The notes under the pieces were generated by a model. That model ran no database searches. It worked only from the letters and a program-made list of their open reading frames with translations, and had not been told where the DNA came from. Below are positions 8,746-16,117 of a stretch of DNA of 64,000 bases, one piece after another. A program made the translations under genes and the position numbers. How positions within the stretch are numbered: the first letter of the stretch is position 1; each line of letters begins with the position of its first letter. Source of the DNA: Novosphingobium sp. (lineage in GTDB: Bacteria > Pseudomonadota > Alphaproteobacteria > Sphingomonadales > Sphingomonadaceae); contig JACKKY010000001.1 of the NCBI GenBank assembly GCA_024236175.1, forward strand, positions 186,001 to 250,000, given 5' to 3'.

Positions 8746-9387
8746 ATGGACATGAAATCGCGCGATATGCGGGCGCCCAATGGGCCGAGCAGTGGCAAGG
8801 TGCCGCGGACCAAGCGCGGAGAGCGTACGCGCGCGAAACTGCTTGACGCCGCCGCGCAGGAATTCGGCGAAAAGGGTTTTCACGAAGCTTCGATTTCCGG
8901 GATCACGCAGCGCGCCGGAACCGCGCTGGGATCGTTCTACACCTATTTCGATTCCAAGGACGAGATCTTCCGATCGCTGGTCCGGCACATGAGCGAGCAG
9001 GTGAAGGTCAACGCCTATAGCGGCATCAAGGAGGATATGACCGCGCTCCAGACGGAGCGAACCGCCCTCGCCGCCTTCTTCCGCTTCGCCCGCGATCACA
9101 AGGAGATCTACCGGATCATAGACGAAGCCGAATTCGTCGATCCGGAAAGCTACCGGCTGCATTACGAGAAGACCGCCGAGCGCATCCTGGGCCGCCTGCG
9201 CAAGGGCGCCGAATCCGGCGAGTTCCGCCCGGACATAGAGGAAGCCCACGCCTGGGCAGTCATGGGGATGAACGTGTTCCTGGGCATGCGCTACTGTGTG
9301 TGGTCGCAGGACGAGCCCACCGATCACATCGCCGACGTGGCCGAGGAATTCCTCAGGAACGGCATTTGCAGGAAAAGCGCCGACTGA
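8746..9387 (+). CDS. TetR-family transcriptional regulator
   Basis: A 213-residue regulator with an N-terminal helix-turn-helix: RGERTRAKLLDAAAQEFGEK, then SISGITQRAGTALGSFYTYF (about residues 30-75). The helical C-terminal half is the ligand-binding and dimer domain. ATG at 8746 has AAGGTGG five bases upstream and is preferred over GTG at 8731. It is divergent from the TonB-receptor operon, with a strong palindrome between. It probably represses the operon until a substrate or CoA-thioester intermediate binds, as many TetR proteins next to acyl-CoA genes do. The ligand is unknown. Confidence 0.9.
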   Translation: MDMKSRDMRAPNGPSSGKVPRTKRGERTRAKLLDAAAQEFGEKGFHEASISGITQRAGTALGSFYTYFDSKDEIFRSLVRHMSEQVKVNAYSGIKEDMTALQTERTALAAFFRFARDHKEIYRIIDEAEFVDPESYRLHYEKTAERILGRLRKGAESGEFRPDIEEAHAWAVMGMNVFLGMRYCVWSQDEPTDHIADVAEEFLRNGICRKSAD

Positions 9388-9880
9388 TCAGAGCTGCGCG
9401 GCGATGCTCCCACAGGCTCTACGAAAATTTCAGTCGCGCTCTTTTGGCCTTCCTAGTCCAGACGGGCAAGAGAATCGCCAGCGATCCGCTAAACCTCGAC
9501 AAGCGAAGGGTGCAAAAGCACCAAAGTGGGTTTGGCCTCACGTCAGTTATTGAAAGCTTGGGCAATGCTGTGAAACGATCACCCGGGATTTACCTGAACT
9601 GTCAAAGCACGAGAACTCAATGGCACTTACCCTCGAATTCGACGGAGATTCCCGAACCCTTGTCTACGATCCGATCGGTAGCGATGTCATGATCGATGGT
9701 CAGTTGATCTCCATCGATCCGGCAGCCCTCATGGCAACGGCAAGCGCGACGATGTTCGGTTAGCGGACCGCTTGCCTGCGATACGGCAGAGCTGGGGCCG
9801 CCCCGACATTTCCATAACAGCGAGAGCCGGCAGCGATCTGCCCGTGACGATCGCGGCAAATTGGAAGTCCGCCGCCTCCC
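9388..9880. other. Intergenic stretch with one possible small ORF
   Basis: About 490 bases between the TetR gene and the stop of the efflux permease gene. Apart from the 47-codon frame at 9620-9763 I see nothing I can support: no RNA gene, clear terminator or repeat. Confidence 0.4.
9620..9763 (+). CDS. Possible small protein of 47 residues
   Basis: An ATG-to-TAG frame coding for an acidic, balanced 47-residue peptide that begins MALTLEFDGDSRTLVYDPIG. The composition looks protein-like (alternating hydrophobic and acidic residues, no Arg/Ser-rich shadow character), and the downstream sequence continues with no frame conflict. The ribosome binding site is weak (ACGAGA). It stands alone in a long intergenic stretch. 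No family is recognised, and it could be a chance frame. Confidence 0.3.
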   Translation: MALTLEFDGDSRTLVYDPIGSDVMIDGQLISIDPAALMATASATMFG

Positions 9881-11089
9881 CTATTCGTGCCGCAGCGCAT
9901 CGATCGGGTTGAGGTTTGCTGCGCGCCGGGCCGGGAAATAGCCGAAGACGACGCCGATCAGCGCGGAGATCAGGAAGGCGATCACATTGATCTGGATGTC
10001 GAAGGTCCACGGCACCTGCATCAGCGGGGTCGCCACCGCGATGGCGATCTGCGCCAGGGCAAGGCCGATGACGCCGCCGATGCAGGACAGCACCACCGAT
10101 TCCACCAGGAACTGCATCAGCACTTCATTGGCGACGGCACCGATGGCGAGGCGGATGCCGATCTCGCGCGTGCGCTCCGTCACCGAGACAAGCATGATGT
10201 TCATGATGCCGATGCCGCCGACGACAAGGCTGATCGCCGCGACCGCGGCGACGATCTGGGTCAGCAGCGTGGTCGTGCCGGTCAGCGTGTCGGATATCTG
10301 CTTGGTGTCGAAGATGAAGAAGTCGTCATCCTCGCCGGCACCGATATGCCGCCGCTCGCGCAGCAGATCGGTCAGCGATGCCTGAACCTGCTGGGTCGAA
10401 AAGGCTTCGTCGACACCGACCAGGATCGTGCGGATGTCGGTCGAGCCGGTGAAGCGCCGCTGCACCGTCTTGATCGGCATGATCACGACATCGTCCTGAT
10501 CGCCGCCGAAGCCGGCCTGCCCGCGCCGGGTGAGCGTGCCGATCACGTCGCAGCTGACATCGCCGATGCGGAAGCGCTGGCCGATGGCGTTGCCGTTGCG
10601 GAACAGGTTGGTCTCGACCGTGGCGCCAAGGATGCACACCGCCTTGCCGGCGCTTTCCTCCGAAGACGTGAACAGCCGGCCCGCGCTCAGCGTCCAGGGC
10701 TGCACCTCGAAATAGGCCGCCGTCGTGCCGTTGATCGTCGTCGACCAGTTGGCGCCTTCATAGATCGCCGTCGCTGTGGACTGCGATTGCGGGGCGACCG
10801 CGAGGACGCCCGCAAGCTGGCGCTCTATCGCGGTCACATCGGCCGGATCGAACGGGGCCGGCGACGGGCCACCGCCGCCGCGTCCGAAGCCCTGGCCGGG
10901 CCTGACCTGCAGGATATTGGTGCCGAGCGCGGCGATCTGCTCCTGCACCGCCGCCGTCGTCGCCCTGCCCAGCGTCACCATCGTCACCACCGCGCTCACG
11001 CCGATGACGATGCCGAGAATGGTCAGGAACGAGCGCAGCATGTGCCTCCGGATCGACCGCAGGGCCAGAAAGAAGACCGTGCCCAGCAT
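9881..11089 (-). CDS. MacB-like ABC transporter permease
   Basis: A 402-residue inner-membrane protein with MacB/FtsX topology: a first membrane helix near residues 18-40, a large periplasmic domain to about residue 270, then three helices in the FtsX-type domain, ending PARRAANLNPIDALRHE. The conserved TRRIRSFLT-like start (RSIRRHMLRSFLTILGIVIG) and GGIGIMNIMLVSVTERTREIG are typical. It is the last gene of the efflux operon; its ATG overlaps the stop of the ATPase gene (TGATG). Unlike E. coli MacB, ATPase and permease are separate proteins. It works as a mechanotransmitter that drives export through the adaptor and outer-membrane factor. Confidence 0.9.
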   Translation of the reverse strand: MLGTVFFLALRSIRRHMLRSFLTILGIVIGVSAVVTMVTLGRATTAAVQEQIAALGTNILQVRPGQGFGRGGGGPSPAPFDPADVTAIERQLAGVLAVAPQSQSTATAIYEGANWSTTINGTTAAYFEVQPWTLSAGRLFTSSEESAGKAVCILGATVETNLFRNGNAIGQRFRIGDVSCDVIGTLTRRGQAGFGGDQDDVVIMPIKTVQRRFTGSTDIRTILVGVDEAFSTQQVQASLTDLLRERRHIGAGEDDDFFIFDTKQISDTLTGTTTLLTQIVAAVAAISLVVGGIGIMNIMLVSVTERTREIGIRLAIGAVANEVLMQFLVESVVLSCIGGVIGLALAQIAIAVATPLMQVPWTFDIQINVIAFLISALIGVVFGYFPARRAANLNPIDALRHE

Positions 11090-11808
11090 CAGCCCGCGAC
11101 TTCCGCCCCCTCTGACGCTTCGATGCGATCCACCAGGCCATCCTTGAAATGGACGATGGTGCGGGCGAAGGCCGCCATCTCGTGCTCATGGGTCACCATC
11201 AGGATGGTGATGCCGGAATCGCGGTTGAGAGCGGTCAGGAACTCCATGATCTCCCCCGACGTCGCGCTGTCGAGATTGCCGGTCGGCTCATCGGCGAGGA
11301 GGACATCGGGATTGGTGACGATGGCCCGGGCGATCGCGACCCGCTGCTGCTGGCCGCCCGAAAGTTCGCCCGGCGTGTGGTCCCACCAGTCCTTCAGCCC
11401 TACCCTGTCGAGCGCGGCCATCGCCGCCTCGCGCCGCTGCGCCCTGGCATCGCCGCGGTAAAGCAGCGGCAGTTCGACATTTTCCAGCGCCGAAGTCCGG
11501 GGCAGCAGGTTGAAGCCCTGGAAGACGAAGCCGAGATATTTGCGCCGCAGCAGCGCGCGCTGGTCGCGGCCAAGCTCCTCGACGCGATGGCCGCGGAACC
11601 GGAAGGTGCCGGACGTCGGGACATCAAGGCAGCCCAGGATGTTCATCATCGTCGACTTGCCGGAACCCGAAGGCCCCATCACCGCAACGAAATCGCCCTC
11701 CATGATGTCGAGATCGATGCCCTTGAGCGCGGTGAAGGCCGTCGGCCCCGATCCGTAGACCTTGGTGACGCCGCGCAGGGAGATGAGCGGCTCGTCAGTC
11801 ACCGCCAT
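11089..11808 (-). CDS. MacB-like ABC transporter ATPase
   Basis: A 239-residue nucleotide-binding protein with Walker A GPSGSGKST, Q-loop in FVFQGFNLLP, signature LSGGQQQR, Walker B VLLADEP and the switch His in VTHEHEMAAFA. The whole set matches the MacB/LolD subfamily. ATG at 11808 is chosen because the protein then starts just before the nucleotide-binding domain; it overlaps the MacA-like gene by 14 bases. Partners are the permease encoded directly downstream and the adaptor upstream. The cargo of the pump (macrolide, peptide, siderophore or lipid) cannot be read from sequence. Confidence 0.92.
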   Translation of the reverse strand: MAVTDEPLISLRGVTKVYGSGPTAFTALKGIDLDIMEGDFVAVMGPSGSGKSTMMNILGCLDVPTSGTFRFRGHRVEELGRDQRALLRRKYLGFVFQGFNLLPRTSALENVELPLLYRGDARAQRREAAMAALDRVGLKDWWDHTPGELSGGQQQRVAIARAIVTNPDVLLADEPTGNLDSATSGEIMEFLTALNRDSGITILMVTHEHEMAAFARTIVHFKDGLVDRIEASEGAEVAG

Positions 11809-13147
11809 TGCCCCGCTTGGGCGCGGGACTGCCGGCCGATCCCGACAGCTGGGCGGTGATGACTTCCATGCCCTCCTTGAGGTCGCCCGACAGCACTTCG
11901 GTGTGCGTGCCATTGGTATCGCCGGCGACGATCTCGATCGCGCGAGGCTTGCCGTCTTCGCCCTTCACATGGATCGTCTGCACCGTGCCCCGGTCATGCG
12001 TCGCGCTGCGATCGCCATTGGTTTGGCGGCGTGGACGGAAGGTCAGCGCGCCGGTGATCCCGCCGCCGCCTTCCTCGCCCGCGCCCTCGGTCCGCGGCGA
12101 AAAGCGCAGCGCCGCATTGGGAACAAGCAGCACATTCTTCTTGTCCGCCGTCACGATGTCGGCGGTGGCGGTCATACCCGGGCGCAGTTCGAGCCCCGCA
12201 TTCTCCACCGAAAGATCGGCGGCATAGGACACGACCTGCCCGCTCGACGCGCTGCTGGTGGAGGAGGACGAGCTGGCCGCTTCCACTGAAAGGTTCGATC
12301 CGATCTCGACCCGCGTGATGGTCGCCGGGAAGGTGCGGCCCGGAAAGGCGTCCACAGTGAATGTCGCCTTCTGGCCTTCCTTCACCGAACCGACATCGGC
12401 TTCGTCAATCGCCACTTCCAGCTTCATCTCGCTCAGATCCTCGGCAATCACGAAAAGCGTCGGCGTGTTGAACGAGGCCGCGACCGTCTGGCCGGGATCG
12501 ACCTGCCGGGCCAGCACCACACCGGAAACCGGCGAACGGATGATGGCGCGGGCGCGCTGGGTCTGGCTCTGCGCGAGCGCGGCCTGGCTGGCGAGGACAT
12601 TGGCCCGCGCGACCTTGAGAGAGGCCCTGGCGCGTTCGACATCGGTGCGCCCGGCCTGAAGCTCGGTGCTGGACGGCGTGCGGCCGCCGGACAGGCGGTG
12701 CACTTCCTCCAGCCGGGCAAGCTGCGCCTGCGCTTCGGCCAGCGTCGCCTGCGCCTGTTCGACCTGCGCCTGGTTCGCCGCGAGCTGCGCCCGGTTCTGG
12801 CGGATCTGGTCCTCGATCTGTTCGGGATCGATCTCGGCCAGCGGCTGGTTCGCGCTGACCCGGTCGTTCACATCGACCAGCACCCTGGTGACCAGCCCCG
12901 AAAGCTGCGAGCCGACCGTGACCTGATTGGTCGGCGCCAGCTTGCCCGTGGCGGACACCGTGGTGACGAGCCGGCCGCGCTCCGCCTTAACGGTCGCGTA
13001 ATCGGCTTCGCCCGGACCGCTCAGGCACCGCGCCAGCAGCAGGACGAGGATGATGACGGCAAGCGCGGCCGCGCCCAGCTTCGCGTGGCGGCGCCAGGCG
13101 GGTTGCGGCTTCACGCCGAGGAATTCGTCAAGGTCCTGGTCGGCCAT
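11795..13147 (-). CDS. MacA-like membrane fusion protein
   Basis: A 450-residue periplasmic adaptor anchored by one N-terminal helix (about residues 24-42). It has the lipoyl half VTVGSQLSGLVTRVLVDVND, a long Gln/Ala-rich coiled-coil hairpin (about residues 110-200), the second lipoyl half IIRSPVSGVVLARQVDPGQT and beta-barrel domains. A serine-rich insert (EAASSSSSTSSASSGQ) interrupts the barrel region and looks like a flexible loop. It starts two bases after the outer-membrane-factor gene and overlaps the ATPase gene. It links the MacB-type pump to the outer-membrane channel. Confidence 0.92.
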   Translation of the reverse strand: MADQDLDEFLGVKPQPAWRRHAKLGAAALAVIILVLLLARCLSGPGEADYATVKAERGRLVTTVSATGKLAPTNQVTVGSQLSGLVTRVLVDVNDRVSANQPLAEIDPEQIEDQIRQNRAQLAANQAQVEQAQATLAEAQAQLARLEEVHRLSGGRTPSSTELQAGRTDVERARASLKVARANVLASQAALAQSQTQRARAIIRSPVSGVVLARQVDPGQTVAASFNTPTLFVIAEDLSEMKLEVAIDEADVGSVKEGQKATFTVDAFPGRTFPATITRVEIGSNLSVEAASSSSSTSSASSGQVVSYAADLSVENAGLELRPGMTATADIVTADKKNVLLVPNAALRFSPRTEGAGEEGGGGITGALTFRPRRQTNGDRSATHDRGTVQTIHVKGEDGKPRAIEIVAGDTNGTHTEVLSGDLKEGMEVITAQLSGSAGSPAPKRGNGGD

Positions 13148-13149
13148 GT

Positions 13150-14628
13150 TCAGTCTTGTCCCGTTGAAGTGGCAAGCGCTGCCGCAGTGGGTATTTCGGA
13201 CGAGTCCCAGCCTCCGCCCAGCGCGGCATACAGCGCGATCAGCGCCGTCGCCTTGTCGGAGCGGGCCTGGACCAGCCCGTTGCGCGCGGAGATCAGAGCG
13301 GTCTCCTGCGTGTTGAGCGTGGTGAAATCGGTCAGCCCCGAGCGGTACTGGCTGCGCGCGAGAAGCGCCGAATTGCTGGCCGCGTCGTAAGCGATCGCGA
13401 ATTGCCGCTCACGCTCTTCGGCGGTGCGCAGCGCGACGATGGCGTTCTCGACATCCTCCAGCGCGGTCAGCACCGAGGATTTGTAGGCGGCGAAGGCGCC
13501 ATCCGCCGCCGCGCGGTTCGAGCGGACCTGCGCGCTCAGCCGGCCCGCGCTGAAGATCGTCTGGCTGATCCCGGCGAACAGGCCCCCGGTGATGGTATCG
13601 AAGATGTCGTTCAGGTTCGATGCGTTGGCATCGAGGCTGCCGCTGATGCTGAGCGCGGGGAACAGCTGCGCCTTCGCCACCCCGATCCGGGCAGTCGCGG
13701 CGGCAAGGTCGCGCTCGGCCGCGCGCACGTCGGGCCGCTGGCGCAGCACATTGGCCGGAATGCCGGCGGCGACATCGTCCGGCCCCTGCGGGATCGGCGC
13801 GGGATCGGCGAAAAGCGGCTTGAGCGCGCCCGGCGCCTGCCCGGTCAGCACCGCGATGCGCGAGACGGCGGCATTATACTGCTGCTGGATCTGCGGCACG
13901 CCGGCGGCGGTCTGCGCCCGGCTCGAGCGCGCCTGTTCGACATCGACCGAGGAGACGAGGCCGGCCTGCACGCGAAACCCGGCGATCTCCAGATTGTCGT
14001 CCTGGATGGCAAGGCTCGCCTCCGCGTTTTCAAGCTGCGCCTGATACGCGCGCGCCAGCACGTAATTGCGCGCGACCTCGCCTTGCACCGAGAGCAGCAT
14101 CGTCGCGTAGTCGAAGCCGGCGGCCTGGTATTGCGCCCGGCTCGCCTCGGCCGAGCGGCGGTTGCCGCCGAACAGGTCAAGTTGATAGCTGGCATCGAGA
14201 CCCAGCGAAAAGCTGCTCCGGCCGCTGCCGTCGGTGGTCGTCACCGTGCCGTCCGGCAAAGTGAGAGTCGTGCCCCCGCCCCTGACCGGTTCGGTACGGC
14301 TGTAGCCGCCCGAGCCGCTGATCGTCGGGAACAGAACCGCACGGCTGACAACCAGCGCCTCGCGCGCCTGCCGGAGTCTCGCAACCGCCTGCACCACATC
14401 GAGATTGGCGTGGGCCGCCTGCTCGACCAGCTGGCCCAGCACCGGATCGTCGAAATTGCGCCACCATTGGGTGAGGTCTTCGCTATCGGGCGCCGCCGTC
14501 ACCGACCATTGATCGGGCACGCCAAGCTCGGCCGCGCTTTTCGGCCGGTAGTCTGGGCCGACACTGCAAGCGGCAAGCGCTGCCGTACCACACAGGAGCA
14601 AGGGAATTCGCGGCATGGGCATCAGCAT
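13150..14628 (-). CDS. Outer-membrane efflux lipoprotein (NodT/OprM type)
   Basis: A protein of about 492 residues with a lipoprotein signal ending in the lipobox LAAC, followed by SVGPDYRPK, the standard start of this family. The two repeated outer-membrane-efflux domains follow, with long helices that form the periplasmic tunnel. Starts at 14628, 14622 or 14616 are all possible; no clear ribosome binding site separates them. It is the first gene of the efflux operon, two bases before the MacA-like gene, and provides the exit channel. No regulator gene is adjacent. Confidence 0.9.
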   Translation of the reverse strand: MLMPMPRIPLLLCGTAALAACSVGPDYRPKSAAELGVPDQWSVTAAPDSEDLTQWWRNFDDPVLGQLVEQAAHANLDVVQAVARLRQAREALVVSRAVLFPTISGSGGYSRTEPVRGGGTTLTLPDGTVTTTDGSGRSSFSLGLDASYQLDLFGGNRRSAEASRAQYQAAGFDYATMLLSVQGEVARNYVLARAYQAQLENAEASLAIQDDNLEIAGFRVQAGLVSSVDVEQARSSRAQTAAGVPQIQQQYNAAVSRIAVLTGQAPGALKPLFADPAPIPQGPDDVAAGIPANVLRQRPDVRAAERDLAAATARIGVAKAQLFPALSISGSLDANASNLNDIFDTITGGLFAGISQTIFSAGRLSAQVRSNRAAADGAFAAYKSSVLTALEDVENAIVALRTAEERERQFAIAYDAASNSALLARSQYRSGLTDFTTLNTQETALISARNGLVQARSDKATALIALYAALGGGWDSSEIPTAAALATSTGQD

Positions 14629-14952
14629 TGACGGCCGGCATTCGCGTGGTCCAGCCGCAAATTGTCGCAAAATTTGCCGAACGATCACGGAAAGGATGAA
14701 TTGCCAAATAGACGTTTGGGCGCGATTTGAAGGGCTCTTCCAACACCTGCCGTCACAGTCTTAACGTGGATCGCCATGTGTCCGTCCGGTAGTCTTGACT
14801 GCCTGTCCGGTATCGTCAGGCATTCGGTAGTCGTTCCAATTGTTACACTTCCATTGGTCAAACCTCGTGATCTGCCCCATTAGGGTGGCCCACCGGTCAA
14901 GTTAGAGACCCGGCGGTTTGAAACGCTTGGGTTTCGTGGTCCAGAACCAAGG
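14629..14952. other. Intergenic stretch between efflux operon and IS remnant
   Basis: About 320 bases holding the upstream region of the efflux operon and the downstream flank of the transposase remnant. Near 14800-14832 the string CGGTAGTC occurs twice with related CCGGTA copies, too short and irregular to call. The sequence from about 14870 may be the outer end of the IS element, but I cannot match it to an opposite end. Confidence 0.4.
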
Positions 14953-15633
14953 TTAGATTCCGACTGGCCCGATCCGGATCGGGCAATGTCCTGATCTGGC
15001 AGGATATTCCGCCGGCATCAGATTGCCAAGAGCCCTGTGAGGACGACTATCGTTGTATTCCCTCCCCCAGGCCTCGATCAGGCGCTTTGCCTCGGCCAGC
15101 GAGGCGAACCAATGGACGCTGAGACATTCGTCTCTCAGCGACCCATTGAACGTCTCGATATGCGCATTGTCCATTGGCTTTCCGCGGCGCGAGAAGTCGA
15201 TCCTCACGCCATGGTGATAGGCCCACAGTTCGATCAGGTGACCGGCAAATTCTGCACCATCATCAGCAAACAGATACTTTGGAGCACCGCGAAGACGGAC
15301 CAGTCGGCTGAGCACCTCAATGACATCCTCGCCGGGTAGGCGCTGGCCCACATCGATCGCCAGCGCTTCGCGGCTGAACACGTCAACTACCGTCAGGCCC
15401 CGGAACTGCTGACCATTGCTAAGCTGATCGTGGACGAAGTCCGGGCTCCACGCTTCATTCGGCCGATCAGGCCTGCATCGGGCCTGTCGATAAACTACCA
15501 TCTTGCGCCGCCGGGGCTGCTTGGTGCGCAGCGTCAGGCCCTTCTCGCGGTAAAGCCGGTAAACCGTCTCAGCGACGACTAGGGATCTGGCGCAAGTGAC
15601 GAATAGCTGTTCTTGCAACCAGTCGAAAGGCAA
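14953..15633 (-). pseudogene. IS3-family transposase (orfB) remnant
   Basis: A frame of about 226 residues with the IS3-type DDE integrase core: first Asp in AWSPDFVHD, second Asp in YLFADDGAEF, and Glu in HIETFNGSLRDE, followed by NDSRPHRALGNLMPAEY. The N-terminal half of a normal orfB product (the HTH_21-like part before VYRLYREKGLTLR) is replaced by unrelated residues, and no orfA lies upstream, so the element is 5'-truncated. I could not identify a pair of terminal inverted repeats or a target duplication. It sits between the efflux operon and the P-type ATPase and is probably immobile. Confidence 0.8.
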
Positions 15634-16117
15634 GCGGCCGCTTGCGCTAACATAGCGGAGGTTCAGATCATTTTGCGGACCTTCCGAAAGTGGTCATCCG
15701 TTCAGACCCGACCTCGTGCCCAAATCGGGTGGGAAACGAACAGTCCGCTTTCCGGGAGCTGTCGTGCGATTTCTCACGCATTCGGCCGAAGAGGCGTTCC
15801 CTCTTCATCGACCAGAAAAGGGATGGATGCGCCCGCAGCCTCATCGCGAGATCATTGAATGCCGAGCGACCTGCATCTAGAAGGCATGCATAGTGGGGCG
15901 GGTCCTTCCGGCGACCGGCTTTCGTGCGGTCGCGATGTCGGACCTCATCGAATATGCTCGAGGCAGGTCTGTCCAATTTCCCATCAAACCGGCGGAATAG
16001 AGTTCGTATGGCCGAGAACAACCAGGTGAATTGCCCCACCCGGGCGATTCCCCGGTCCTCACCCGTGAGCAACCGGCCCCAACCGCTGGTTCGGGTCCAA
16101 ACGACAAGGAGCAGGCC
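15634..16117. other. Intergenic stretch upstream of P-type ATPase
   Basis: About 480 bases between the truncated end of the IS3 remnant and the ATPase start. Several short frames exist on both strands but none has a ribosome binding site plus protein-like composition. It must hold the ATPase promoter and the junction where the IS lost its 5' part. No RNA gene or repeat is visible. Confidence 0.4.

Noticed and set aside
14800..14832. Short repeated CCGGTA and CGGTAGTC strings
   Set aside because: Too short and irregular for a repeat, operator or IS end.
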